Shown piece by piece: positions 51,403 through 62,238 of a stretch of DNA of 64,000 bases. The DNA is taken from NCBI GenBank assembly GCA_022925895.1, contig JAKSYS010000002.1, positions 419,310 to 483,309 of the forward strand, read 5' to 3'. Below the pieces are notes generated by a model. It was not told the DNA's origin. It did not search any database and saw nothing but the letters and a program-made list of their open reading frames with translations. How positions within the stretch are numbered: position 1 is the stretch's first letter; each line of letters begins with the position of its first letter. The position numbers were made by a program, and so were the translations under genes. The stretch is from Fragilaria crotonensis (taxonomy: Eukaryota > Bacillariophyta > Fragilariophyceae > Fragilariales > Fragilariaceae).

Positions 51403-52631
51403 GGCTACGAGACTATTGCAACGTGACAAAGATCTCCATTCTTATCTATGTTTCAAGACGTCGGTCGTTGCAACGCTGCTTGTCTTCTTTTCTTGTGAGG
51501 ACTGCAAAACATGCGGTTATTCAGTCCACCGAACGCCAAAGAACGACGTTTGTGACCCTAGAATGACGAAGAACACCCCGTCGCAACCTAGTCGAGGGAC
51601 ATGGCTAACTGCATGCTTCATACTCGCGCTGGAGGAATTCACGTCTCGAGTCACACTATTCCGGGCTGCCGAGTATAAAAGCCTGCTAATATGCTAGTCG
51701 CATCACTCCCAGTATCATAGCAATCGGAGTCCATCGGATTTGTGTTCTGTCTCAGAGTTAGGCATACTACCGTCTACCTGGTAAGCAACTCCGATGACAA
51801 GGTGCAATTCCGATTAGTGCAATCAAGAATATACTTCGTTTCATGAACAAAACAATAGACCCGTTCAAACAGTAGAACGGATCTTCACCAACCGGAGGAT
51901 AATGATGAAGAAGACCAAATAGGGAGTACTGCGGTCGTACGTTGCACCTCTGATGGTACAAGTAGCTACTCCTACATTGATCTACCAGACAATTGGTTCA
52001 ACTTTCGAACAGAATTAAGAGGCATGGTTTCCGGGATACGCCTTCTTAAAAGGGTGCCGTTGTTGTACCATACCGGTACAAGTTCGTGGTACTGCACTTG
52101 GAAATACTAACCGCACTGAGTACTCGAGTACCAGGTAGTACAGAGCATAACGCGTTCTGGCGTGTTCTACGATATATATATATTGTGAGTCACGTGAAGT
52201 GAATCAACACCACGTCAAACGAAAATCGATTCAAGTCTTGCGTTTCTTGCTGAGAACTGATTGTACCAGTACCATAGTAGCAGTATAAGGAACCTGGTAT
52301 GTACTGTACATACGGGAGACCCCGTTCTTTTGCTCCCAAAACTGGATGTATATATGCATATGTCATATATTCTGTACTCCGAATTGTACAAGGTATTCTG
52401 TATCATATGCATACTTGTTCCTTCTCAGAAAAGCCCCACTGGGGTATACTCCCATGTTCTACCAGTTCTACGTGAACTCGACTCTGGTGTTCATTACCGC
52501 CTGAGCCATGAGTCATAACTCGTCGATCGTGCATTGTAGACAACACGAAGTGTTCCATCTCCAACACATCTAATCCATTTGATCTTGCTTCTCAATACGT
52601 TGTCAAACGCGTTACCCAGCGGCTTCACCTT
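51403..52631. other. Long intergenic region
   Basis: No supported gene. It contains GTAC words (52080-52140, 52263-52310), a TATATATATATA tract near 52172 and the promoter of the RING-ligase gene. Short open frames on both strands have no coding character. Confidence 0.5.
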
Positions 52632-53969
52632 ATGGCCATGAAATCCAAGATAGTGCAAGGGCTATGCCTGTTGGTGCACCTGTTTTACAGGGTCGTTGCG
52701 GAGCAGCCTCCACCTGCTGTATTAATTACGATTTTAGATTCATCTCCTGTGACATTTCGCTCACAAGTTGCCAAGTTTGGTGATCAATTTCAGTATAGCA
52801 AAAACCTCCAACCCCTGCTTATGCTCCCGCCAGATGAACCGAATCTTTGCGTTTTTCCTTCGTCACTGGAGAACATGACGAGGTTAGAAGCACGAAACTT
52901 GACGCTGGATCGACCGTTCGCTCTTCTGGTTGCGAGGGGTAACTGCTCCTTTGACGAAAAAGCGCTTATGGTCGCTGCGATGCAAGATCGATTTGCTCCT
53001 TACTTGAAGTATATGATTGTGTACAATACCAACAGTTCGCAGCCCAACGATTTGATCTACATGTCGTCGAATTCAACCGTGCAGGGATTGGAAGGTGTAG
53101 GTGCTACATTCTTGTCTTGGAATGCTGGGGTGATGTTGCTTGACAAAGTTAGCAACTATTCCAATCACACTGGCTTGAGTTCTAAGTTTCTCAGCGATTC
53201 GACTCGTGACTGGGATCTGCGAGTCAATCTGGAAGTTGTTTTCCCCAAAGATGACCAAGGATCAGGTACCGATTCCGAACCCGATGATGCGAAGAACGCG
53301 TTTTACTCCTTGAGATTTGTGCTCTTTACTCTCTTAATTGTGTCCCCATGCATTCGCGCCGGATATCTGTGGTACTCTGCTGGAGGCCGAATCCTCATCA
53401 GGCGCGACGAAAACGGGCGAGTTGTTGGATTGCAGTACGTTAGACCCATGCCTTACTGGTTTGCGACTGGGTCAGATGTGCTTCGTGACGATCATGAGAC
53501 AACTGTTTTGACTGAGGATCAAGTTCTGCAATTGCCGGAGCTTGTTTACAAACGAAAAGCAGTAGATGACGATGACGGACAGAGCGAATACGGCGATGAA
53601 GGAGAGAGTGGTGCGGTAAATACCAAAGAATCAAAGGACTCCAAGATTGAATCTATCGACGGCAACAACCCCCTTGACGCGAAAATAACAGAGAACTCGG
53701 GAGACGTTCTGGAAAATTCTGAAGCTGTCAACGAGTCATCTGAAGCAGAACTCTTCACAACTTGCACTATGTGCTCCATATGCATCGACGAATTCGAGGA
53801 TGGCGAAAGAATACGAATTCTACCGAAATGTCACCATGGTTTTCATTTTGATTGCATTAAACCGTGGCTAACAGAACGTCAAAGTCGTTGTCCACTGTGT
53901 AAAACAGACGTGCTTACACCGGTTGCTCCCAGTTTGACAAGTAGCGATAGTCAAGACTCACCAGCGTAG
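52632..53969 (+). CDS. PA-TM-RING (RNF13/GRAIL-like) E3 ubiquitin ligase
   Basis: 445 residues. Signal peptide (about 1-23), a lumenal protease-associated-like domain (about 35-210; FALLVARGNCSFDEKALMVA is the typical RGxCxFxxK block; several N-x-S/T sites), one transmembrane helix (about 224-246, SLRFVLFTLLIVSPCIRAGY), an acidic disordered cytosolic linker, then a RING-H2 finger near 376-420. The finger reads CTMCSICIDEFEDGERIRIL, KCHHGFHFDCIKPWL and RCPLCKTD, with all eight zinc ligands. The architecture matches endosomal or vacuolar-sorting PA-TM-RING ligases, which ubiquitinate cargo and membrane proteins. A single exon. Confidence 0.9.
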   Translation: MAMKSKIVQGLCLLVHLFYRVVAEQPPPAVLITILDSSPVTFRSQVAKFGDQFQYSKNLQPLLMLPPDEPNLCVFPSSLENMTRLEARNLTLDRPFALLVARGNCSFDEKALMVAAMQDRFAPYLKYMIVYNTNSSQPNDLIYMSSNSTVQGLEGVGATFLSWNAGVMLLDKVSNYSNHTGLSSKFLSDSTRDWDLRVNLEVVFPKDDQGSGTDSEPDDAKNAFYSLRFVLFTLLIVSPCIRAGYLWYSAGGRILIRRDENGRVVGLQYVRPMPYWFATGSDVLRDDHETTVLTEDQVLQLPELVYKRKAVDDDDGQSEYGDEGESGAVNTKESKDSKIESIDGNNPLDAKITENSGDVLENSEAVNESSEAELFTTCTMCSICIDEFEDGERIRILPKCHHGFHFDCIKPWLTERQSRCPLCKTDVLTPVAPSLTSSDSQDSPA

Positions 53970-54039
53970 CGCAATCATGATCAATTAATACTTGTTGTTA
54001 TTCTCTATTTGAACAATATCATTGCAAGGTACGTCTCCT

Positions 54040-55548
54040 TCAACGATCTGTGTAATAAAACAAGGGCCATCGTTGAGTATAGTGACCGCTTCGCTGTAGA
54101 AAGAGGAACCCATCTTCGGTGGCATCGCCAATGGTTGGCATGGCCGTCGGCCTGGTTTTACCATACTGCCCAACGTGATGGCCAGGGTTATCGAAAGGCT
54201 CGTTCCCAGATTGATGATGATACGTGCAAAGTTTGATGTCTCGCTGAAAGGAGTGATCCACGGGAACACGCACCAAACGACTCCATTCACGGCGATATTC
54301 CGCCAGCTCCCGATCCCGATCTTGCAGCAACCGACGCGTTTCCTGAAGCTCGTGTTCCAGCCTAGCACACTCGCTTTGAGATTGCTCCACCCGTCGCTCC
54401 ACGTCCTCCACCGCTGATTCCAACACACGCGTCACAGCCTTGGTATGCTTTTCAATTTCTTCCTTGACGGAGCATTGACAACGATCCATATCACTTTTGG
54501 CTGTCGCAAGAGTGCGTTCGTAGAGTTCAGCCATGACATTAGGAGAGAACGATCGAATCGAAGGAAGATCCCCTTCTGTTGCAAAGTCGTTCCAGTGCTG
54601 AGCCAACACTTTGATGCAGCGCTTCTGAAGGCAGGTGTTGGCTTTTCCAGTGCACGAAGTTGCGTCAATCGTGGCTGCCTCAAGTTCCAATAGCAACATG
54701 GCTGATTCTTTGTCAATCAAGGGAATGAATCTTCGATCTGTCAACTGAACGAACATCTCGTCACTCAGCTCCCCTTGGTGAATTCGACAGTAAGCTGCAA
54801 CGAGTTTACTAATGTGACAGGAAACACTACAAGTGTCGACGTCTGGTGATGAAATGATTTCGTAGAAGAATTTTGGATCCACCGTTGCCAACAGTTGCGA
54901 CGATGTATCAAGGTGTTCAATGTTGTCAGCACAAATCTTCAGTGTCAAGGCAAGCATCTTTTCATCGTGAAAACTTTGTGCAGCTTAAATGTAACGATGA
55001 ACATTGTTCATATTCATATCTTCCTTGACAAACGACACGACGCTACGATGGAGTTGCTTGATTCCAAAATACTGTGCCAGATAGCGCAGTGAGACTGCTT
55101 GCTCGGAAGTAATGTCACGGAGCTCCCGCGTGTACATGAAATCAAGCATGTAAGGAATCGCATCAGCTGCACCATATTCCAATGCAATGCGACTTGTAGA
55201 AGTCTCGGATTCTCGCATTCGCGCCCGGAAGAGGGATGCAAAGTACTCGCCCTTGCAGGGACCAACAGCAAGAATGTTCTTGTGTACATGATACTCTCTT
55301 GATTCCATGGAGTTCTCCGTCTCGATGATCAAAGTCCAATCCGACAGAGACTCTTCTGGGTCTAGCCTCCATGAAAGCTGCTGTTCGCTCTCCTCGTCGC
55401 TCTCTTCAAATCGGTCCATGATCATATGGTAGTCGGGATCATCGGCAGGCACCAATTGTGGAAACAGAAACCCCTTCACAAGATCAAAAAGATACGGCAA
55501 GACTAAATCTACGTCGTACTCGGAGTATGTTTTATTCACTTCCAGCAA
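54040..55548 (-). pseudogene. BTB/POZ protein gene interrupted by an in-frame TAA
   Basis: Two open stretches, 54985-55548 and 54040-54984, are in the same frame and separated only by TAA at 54985-54987. The sequence runs NNVHRYI-stop-AAQSFHDEKMLALT, i.e. across the BTB-to-BACK junction with no gap. The first part is a BTB domain (WTLIIETENSMESREYHVHK, then YFASLFRARMRESE, and AAQSFHDEKM after the stop resembles the BACK start). The second has BACK helices and a long coiled coil (EKHTKAVTRVLESAVEDVER). No GT-AG intron of plausible size removes the stop. No ATG opens the frame before 55425, although BTB-flank-like sequence extends upstream to 55548. It may be a pseudogene, a stop-readthrough gene or a base error. 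BTB proteins are usually Cullin-3 adaptors. Confidence 0.7.
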
Positions 55549-55847
55549 AGAACAAAAATCATATAATTATCCAGGATTGGAATGGTACTCGTTTTTGAGG
55601 TACTGTACATCAAGATGTACTGGTAGTGCCGTCTTTATGTTCATAAACGAATAACATATTTGTATATTGGCATTATACCTAGCTATACATGTGCACGCCT
55701 TGCTGGCCTGCGGAGGTACTGTACCAGGTACCAGGTATGTCATAAGTCATAACGTTGCAAGTTGAGCGCGCTAACGCTCAGGCTGATGATGGCCTGATAC
55801 CGGACTGGAATTTAAGTCATCAACGGCACAACAACGTCGTTTCAACA
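55549..55847. promoter_or_regulatory. Divergent promoter interval
   Basis: About 300 bp between the BTB gene (minus) and APC7 (plus), with a TACTGTACCAGGTACCAGGT word cluster at 55716-55735. The plus frame is open from 55755 but without ATG before 55848. Confidence 0.4.
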
Positions 55848-57428
55848 ATGATGCAGACGCCGCTGCAAGCTGAATGCTTGACTCTCTTTCAAGCCAAACA
55901 ATATCAATCTTGCGAAATAGTGGCGCAACTTGAGCTCGCGCAATGTCCTAAGACTTCCATTGCGGCGATTCCATTGGAGTTCATTGGCGATTGCGCCCAA
56001 GCGACACACCAGTATCGTCGCGCCATTTCGTATTTTCGAAAAGCTGCTCTTTTGTCACTTGATGACTCTCAACTGCGATGGAAGGAAGCGCAATGTTTGG
56101 CAAAGTTAGGTTCTGCGATGGAAGGAGCTGCCCTTCTGGAGCGAACTTCGAACCGCAGTTTGGGAATGCTAATGACTTTGGGGCATTTGTATATTCAGAG
56201 CGGTCGGCACCATGACGCCATCAAATCATTCACGGAAGCTGTTCGTATGAATGCATATGCGCTTGAGGCGATTCAGTGGCTGGCAATTCTGGGAGCTGAT
56301 CGCAATGCTGTCATGAACGCCGTTGAACAAGGAATGCTCAACAAAAATAACGCCTCGTCATTGCCAATTATGGAGTTGGTCTCGGCACATTTTTTACAGC
56401 ACCGTAACCAGACGACATCTGCTATCGCTGCCTTTTCGAAATTGGAGCGAGACTTTCCGAACAATATTTATCTACTGCTCCAGATCGCTTCACTGCAGCT
56501 GCAAATGAGTGATGAACGAGGAGCGGAGAGCACGTTTGAGAGGGTGAGACAAGTGGACGAGGGTTGTATGGAGAAGATGGACGAGTATGCACATCTGCTG
56601 CAGAAACGGGGAGCCGAAGCTAAATTGAATCGTCTGGCCTCAGAATTGCTCGAATTAGACGATAAGCGACCAGAACCATGGGTGGTTCTCTCGCTATACC
56701 ACTACGCTCGCCATGACAATGAGAAGGCCATGGCCTTCGTCGACAAGGCTATTTGCTTAGACCAGCGCCATGCCTTTGCTCACCGAGTGAAGGGGAGTAT
56801 CTTACTGACTGATAATGCACCCGATAAGGCTGCTGCGTCCTTCTTTCACGCCAATGAATTGTCGCGGGATGTGGCGTCTTATGAAGGTCTGGTGGAATGC
56901 TACTTGGCACGTCATCAATACAAGGAGGCAGTATGCATGGCTCGAGAGGCTATAGAGATAGCCCCTCGCGATTTCAGAGCTGTTACTCTGGTAGGATTGG
57001 CACTTTCCCATGCCAAACCGGAGGAAGGTCGCGATCGCGCCAAACGAGCATTCCAAAAAGCTCTCAAATTGGATCCAAGTGCGCTTCGACCACTCCTGGC
57101 ATTGGTGGATATACATATGCAAGAGAGAGACTATGCTACTTGCGTTGAACTGCTACAAAGAGGTAAAGAAGGCTTGTCAGAATCGCACGCGATGCATTCG
57201 AATGCCGATACGTTAGATGCAAGGCTAGGAGAAGTCCACACACTCAATGAGAACTACACGGACGCCATGCTTTGCTTTCAGGTTGCCCTCAGCGTCAATC
57301 CAGACAACCAAGAGGCACAACGCGGCATGGATCGATTGGAAAAGGTTATGCGAGGAATCGATCCTGACTCGGTTGGGGATACCGAGATCGCGGAAGATAG
57401 TCCTGGTGGGATGAATGCGTCGTATTAG
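55848..57428 (+). CDS. APC7: Anaphase-promoting complex subunit 7 (TPR protein)
   Basis: 526 residues from ATG 55848. The protein is built of TPR helices throughout: LGHLYIQSGRHHDAIKSFTE, WVVLSLYHYARHDNEKAMAF, and so on (about 11-13 repeats). The segment DVASYEGLVECYLARHQYKE aligns with the LDCYEGLIECYLA block of vertebrate APC7. The end ALSVNPDNQEAQRGMDRLEK corresponds to its SLDPNDQKSLEGMQKMEK, before an acidic tail in both. APC7 forms the homodimeric top of the TPR lobe of the APC/C ubiquitin ligase that drives mitotic exit. No introns and no targeting signal. Confidence 0.88.
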   Translation: MMQTPLQAECLTLFQAKQYQSCEIVAQLELAQCPKTSIAAIPLEFIGDCAQATHQYRRAISYFRKAALLSLDDSQLRWKEAQCLAKLGSAMEGAALLERTSNRSLGMLMTLGHLYIQSGRHHDAIKSFTEAVRMNAYALEAIQWLAILGADRNAVMNAVEQGMLNKNNASSLPIMELVSAHFLQHRNQTTSAIAAFSKLERDFPNNIYLLLQIASLQLQMSDERGAESTFERVRQVDEGCMEKMDEYAHLLQKRGAEAKLNRLASELLELDDKRPEPWVVLSLYHYARHDNEKAMAFVDKAICLDQRHAFAHRVKGSILLTDNAPDKAAASFFHANELSRDVASYEGLVECYLARHQYKEAVCMAREAIEIAPRDFRAVTLVGLALSHAKPEEGRDRAKRAFQKALKLDPSALRPLLALVDIHMQERDYATCVELLQRGKEGLSESHAMHSNADTLDARLGEVHTLNENYTDAMLCFQVALSVNPDNQEAQRGMDRLEKVMRGIDPDSVGDTEIAEDSPGGMNASY

Positions 57429-58406
57429 CACGGGCGAGGAGCGCTCTAGAAATAGACATGAATACAATACAAGAATACAAGTCTCATAGGAGACGTTGAT
57501 AATTGAGTGAGGTATCATATATATAGCGTATGTCGCCAAGTAGTACATGGTACCGGTAGTGGACTCTAGATTCGCATCTCTATGGGGCAACGCAGTCGTG
57601 TACTGGTTTTCACAGTTCTCACACCGCTATCATCTCACATTTGGCGTATGGCATACCAGGTAACAGGGAGTACTACTAGTAGTTACAAGTACCAGGTACT
57701 GCTACTCTAGAGTCCAAGCATGATACATGTACAAGATGCAACAGTTGAGTCCTCCGAGCTCCGAGTGGTCTAGCTAGTACGTGGGTCAACTTGTTTTTTA
57801 CCAACTGCCAACTGGTCTACTGGTACTACACGTTAATACTGGTGTATCCAGAGATAAACACAATTAGAGGTTCTGGAATTCTTGCTTACCTTGTAATAAA
57901 ATTGCGTTGAATACACGAAGGCATGGGTCAAAGTTTCGGGACCCCCTGGTTTTTTAGGTCCGAAGGTCGAAGTCGAACGAAGGCGCCGTCCGCGCTGCCC
58001 ACATACGGTAGACTCCTGAGCGATTTCGTTTGATGAGGAGTTGGCATTTGACATGTCTCGGTCGAGCGTCAGAACAGGATCATGATGACATCAGCCTCTC
58101 CCAGACAAGCGACGTCAACTGTTCCGATCAACATCAAAAAGTTCCGATCAACGTCAGCATCACAAGCAAATGCTACGCCCAGAGCCCCTATGCATAATTC
58201 ACCTCGCCGCCGGGCAGAGAGGAGAGTTCTGCCAGTGTTGATCCAACCTCAACCAGCATTGATGACATCAAAATTTCCGAAAGGAAGAAGACTCGAGCGG
58301 TCGACGCCTTCGAGGTTCGGTTTCCTTTAACTTCCATATTTTCTTAAGGCTTGTGCTTTATTATCGTCATGCCTATCTTCAAAGGGAATCTTGTTTTCAA
58401 TTAAAC
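57429..58406. other. Intergenic with GTAC palindromes and two doubtful short ORFs
   Basis: GTAC clusters occur at 57545-57560 and 57655-57705. A plus-strand open frame at 58082-58330 (82 codons, Arg/Ser/Pro-rich) has no recognisable domain. A possible orphan first exon on the minus strand is listed separately. Confidence 0.45.
57891..58054 (-). CDS. Possible orphan first exon
   Basis: From ATG 58054 the minus strand encodes a Ser/Arg-rich peptide (MSNANSSSNEIAQESTVCGQ...) up to TTTTATTACAAG, directly followed by GTAAGCAAG, a good splice donor. No downstream exon could be found before the APC7 3' end. It may be a remnant. Confidence 0.25.
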
Positions 58407-59400
58407 ATGCCCATTCCCTCTATCCGTAGAAGGAGGAGCACTCTGCTTGCACCGGTGCTGGTATTGCTGCTTGACTTCAATCTTTGGCATTACACCTCAA
58501 TATCTGAAAGTGCGCTATCCTACTCATCATTACGTCAACGTAGTTACAAATTCTGAGAGATGACTTGGAGAACCGTGGCGATGTAACTGGGAAGAAATTA
58601 TCTCGTCCGAGCGCAAGGCCCTTGAGCGAGCCAACAAGCGTGCCAATGTCAACCATCGCAAACACAATTATGCCGACCGTTCACTGGTACTTCAAGGGAG
58701 GATAGCCCGTTGCAGGGCAGTATGACTTGAATTCCAAGCGAGTCTCCGTTATCCAAGGACTCCACCGCGGAGGAGGTTGTCAAGGCCATTAAACGAGCTC
58801 AGAACCTCACATGATGTTCATGATATTCGAACGGTGGAAAGATTCTGCTCGAAGCCCCCAAGTCATTTGCTTATGGTTACTTTGGATCACTTCTATCCGG
58901 CTAGCGGTCGCTGCGCTTCACTTGAACGAACAACAAGTAGCCCGACGAGCCTCCGAAGACGACAAGACTATTCCTCTTCCGTCCTTCCAATGGAGAGTGC
59001 AGCAATCATCAGAGGGCTTCTTCGGGTTCACAATGTGACAGACGCGTTTCAAGTACTCAATGAGGAGCTGATTGCCTCCGCTCGACACCATTGACATGAC
59101 ATCGGACGAAAACAAGGAACGGGTCAAGCATCGCGCTTTGTCTCTCGGTTCTATTGCCTCGCGACATTTCTTTGAAGGCGAACCATCGTATGCCGTTCAA
59201 GCCTGCCAGTTATTGGCCGAAGTGGGTCCAGTCGTGCGCAGCGCCGGTCTAACGGCCGATGATGTTCCCATGCCATGGCTCGCATCGTTCAAGGTGCTGC
59301 ACAGTGCGAGGTGGGTCGGCGCGAGGGCAAGATAACGCCATGAAGGTGTGGACGTGGAGCTGCCGTGCAATTTGGTCTATGCTGTTCTGAATGCAATGAC
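58407..59400 (+). pseudogene. Frame-broken N-terminal region of the EngB gene (PPR-like helices)
   Basis: Coding-like sequence continues across all three frames up to the EngB exon. ATG 58407 gives MPIPSIRRRRSTLLAPVLVL, a possible signal peptide for plastid import. Then come successive segments in changing frames: SRPSARPLSEPTSVPMSTIA, KDSTAEEVVKAIKRAQNL, HDVHDIRTVERF, PMESAAIIRGLLRVHNVTDA FQVL, LPPLDTIDMTSDENKER through SLGSIASRHFFEGEPSYAVQ, IVQGAAQCEVGRREGKI, and EGVDVELPCNLVYAVLNAMT. The helix pairs look PPR-like. At least five single-base shifts would be needed to read through, for example near 59069 and 59281. Either the 5' part of the gene is decayed or the assembly is poor here. Confidence 0.6.
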
Positions 59401-59402
59401 AA

Positions 59403-60211
59403 CCTTCCTCGGCCAATGAGGATCGAACGTATGAGGTGCTATCGAACTCGTTAGTCCGTCGCGTTCTCTTTGTTACTGGGGCGATCGATATGTCCGGTTG
59501 TCCGGATGCCGACAGAGGAGAGGCTGTCTTCATTGGCAGAAGCAATGTGGGAAAATCCAGTTTGGTAAACATGGTAAGTTCGTCGCAGCAGGGGCGAAAT
59601 TGATTGTTTGATACTATTGACCTTACATTACACATTTTTGCACGCAGATAACGAACAGAAAATCCCTTGCCTACATCAGCAAGACACCTGGAAAGACTCA
59701 GCAGTTCAACTTTTTCGCAGTCAACGACAAGCCAGAACGGGAACGAGAGATCAAGTATGGGGATGTAGTCCCCGGTGAAAAGGATCGTGACTCGTTCTAT
59801 TTAGTGGATCTTCCTGGCTTTGGTTTCGCCAAGGTCCCCGAGAAACAACGTCAGGAATGGTCACGATTCATGACGGAGTACATTGCAACACGAAAAACGC
59901 TGAAGGTGGTGTTCCATCTTGTGGATTCTCGCCATGGTCCCACTGCGGAGGATGCTCGCATCATGAAGGAGATTGGCCAGATCCTTCCCAAGCGAGTTAC
60001 CTATGTTGTGGTCTTGACTAAAGCAGATAAGAATGTCAAAGGCGTTACGAAGAAGAACGAGGGAAAGGTTGCCCGTGAAGTGATGGACTCGTTGCGGCAA
60101 ACGATGAAAGAATATCAGCTTAGCAAGGCACCTGTGATTTTGACATCGGCTGAAACGAAACTTGGGCGCGACGACTTGTGGAGGTATCTGAAGCTTGCTG
60201 CGGAGGCCTAA
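59403..60211 (+). CDS. engB: EngB/YihA-type GTPase (ribosome biogenesis), conserved exons
   Basis: Exons 59403-59573 and 59648-60211, with the intron 59574-59647 (74 bp, GTAAGT...CACGCAG, phase 0). The G motifs are complete: G1 GRSNVGKSS, G2 SKTPGKTQ with FNFF, G3 LVDLPGFGFAKVP, G4 VLTKADK, G5 TSAETK. EngB GTPases assist large ribosomal subunit assembly in bacteria and organelles. An insertion (NDKPEREREIKYGDVVPGEK) between G2 and G3 is larger than in bacteria. The first visible exon follows an in-frame TGA at 59397, so the true N-terminus must come from upstream; the broken region 58407-59400 appears to be that N-terminus. Organelle (plastid) location is inferred from the family and the possible presequence. 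Confidence 0.88.
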
Positions 60212-60889
60212 TAAGAGATCCACCAAGGAGCAGTGATTCATACATGATATGCTGCTCAGTACTAGCAAACACAGAATTGCCCCAGTCTCCAGTCCATGCC
60301 GCCGAATAGGTCAACCAAGTTCGCTACGAACATACAAAATTGGTGATGGTACCTGGTACTGTACTTTGTACTAATAGTAGTACTAACTTACTACAAAGAC
60401 GTACAAGCAACTACAGTATTAGATCATAAACGTTACTAAAGTAACGTTACGCTGGTAGATTTTCACTGACTGATACTAAGTGCAACGAGACGCTCTACGC
60501 AAATCTAAAATACCCCTCTGAGGACAGCAGTACCTTCACGCGTAATTCCTACATAGTTGAATGGTATTTTTGATGATCCGGTAACGCTGTGGGTACTCAA
60601 AAATGGTACAGAAATGTTACTTCTGATCTAAGTAGAACGTTACTCGAAAGACACTCTCTCGGTGGTACTTCTAAGTTCTCCGGGTACTTCGGAGCACATA
60701 CAACATACATGTAAAAGCAACAATAACAACAACAACAACGACACCACCAACAACTGCATGCGAATCCACCTCTGCCTCCTACAAGACAAGAATTCAAGAA
60801 AAGTGGCTTCTTGCTCCAGACAAGAAGGAGGATGATGCACAAAGAATGGAGGCTACTCGTTTCCAGATATGGATGTTTGGAGTTTGGAC
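60212..60889. other. Intergenic
   Basis: GTAC words (60348-60420), a TAACGTTACTAAAGTAACGT palindrome near 60427-60451, and an AACAACAACAAC trinucleotide tract near 60718-60742. No gene is seen. Confidence 0.5.
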
Positions 60890-61605
60890 GATCATTCCGG
60901 ATGCCACTTGTGCGATATCATCACAAACGAATTTGAAGCAATGGCGTTGCGAACAATCTGAGTTGGCAGAAAGTTTCAGGGTGCTCTCTCAATCTCGGAG
61001 CTGTTTCAAATTTGTCATTTGGACCAGAATTGATGGACTTGTGGTCCGATATGTGGTGCAGAAATAGAGTCCGGATGCAACACTGGTGTGATATCATCGC
61101 AAACGAATTTTGAAGAAATGGCGTTGCGAACAATCTGAGTTGGCAGAAAGTTTCCGGGTGCTCTCTCAATCTCGGAGCTGTTTCAAATTTGTCATTTGGA
61201 CCAGAATTGATGGACTTGTGGTCCGATATGTGGTGCAGAAATAGAGTCCGGATGCCACACTGGTGCGATATCATCGCAAACGAACTTTGGAGCAATGGCG
61301 TTGCGAACAATCTGAGTTGGCAGAAAGTTTCTGGGTGCTCTCCCGATCTCGGATCTGTTTCAAATTTGTCATTTGGACCAGAATTGATGGACTTGTGGTC
61401 CGAAATGTGGTGCAGAAATAGAGTCCGGATGCCACATTGGTGCGACATCATTGCAAACAAATTTTGAAGCAGTGGCGTTGCGAACAATCTGAGTTGGCGA
61501 AAAGTTTCGGGGTACTTTCTCAATTTCAGATCTGTTTCAAATTCTTGAATTGAACAAGAATTGATGGACTTGTGGTCCAATATGTAGTCAAGAAATAATG
61601 CAAGT
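60890..61605. repeat. 177-bp tandem repeat, about four copies
   Basis: The word GATATCATC (or GACATCATT) recurs at 60914, 61090, 61267 and 61444, i.e. every 176-177 bp, with surrounding sequence largely conserved (GGCGTTGCGAACAATCTGAG; GAATTGATGGACTTGTGGTC). The last unit is the most diverged. 177 is 59 codons, and the minus strand stays open across all copies (to 61664) as a 59-residue repeat, but no known domain is seen and the frame may be incidental. Confidence 0.92.
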
Positions 61606-62238
61606 GGACAGATGTTGAGTTGGGAAGGGACATGGTAAAATCTCGTCCATCGTGTAGTGGGCACTAGTAGCTAGTAGTTATTAGGCACTTGCCATTTGCC
61701 ATATGCACATATCGTACAATTGTCCGCCGTGAACAGTCCTGTCAGACGTATTTTGCAGTGCTTCGTCGCGTGCGTACATTCTGTACCGGACCCTATGGTA
61801 ACATCCTGCGTTATTATATTTCCTAGTTACTCTCGTAGTAGTATTGTTCCAACAGTTCTGGCGAGTGCAAGTATGCAGCATATGCACATACCTGCATGAC
61901 AGTACCTGGTACCGTAGAGCGTAGAGTAACTGCAGAACAGTGTGTGACACGCCGCAATGGAATGAAATTCTGTATGTACAATGTACAGTACCAGGTACCA
62001 GGTAGTCAGGATGATAGAGTCTTTGCTCGTTGCTTTGCATATGATTGAAAACGGCTCGGTAACTGGTACAGTACCAGGACTGTGTACTGTGAACTGATCA
62101 CTCGGTGCAACAGTAGTTCATTCTCCAATTCATCGCTCACAGTTTGATGGGAATTTTCGAGCAGACTTCTTTTGTTGTTATCCATCTACTACTAATAGAG
62201 GCCCCGATTCGGTTTATGCAACCAAGCTCTCTTCCATT
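61606..62238. other. Intergenic, promoter of FkbM gene
   Basis: Contains GTAC palindromes (61900-61915, 61975-62005, 62060-62090). No gene is seen. Confidence 0.5.

Noticed and set aside
53985-54428. 147-codon minus-strand ORF overlapping the BTB gene 3' end
   Set aside because: Out of frame with the coiled-coil region and without a recognised domain; a shadow of the BTB gene frame.
58811-59038. Independent small genes within 58.4-59.4 kb
   Set aside because: The short ORFs join into one protein-like sequence across frames, so they are pieces of one broken gene, not separate genes.
60921-61664. 247-codon minus-strand ORF over the tandem repeat
   Set aside because: The frame follows from a repeat unit divisible by three; there is no known domain and the ends are ragged.
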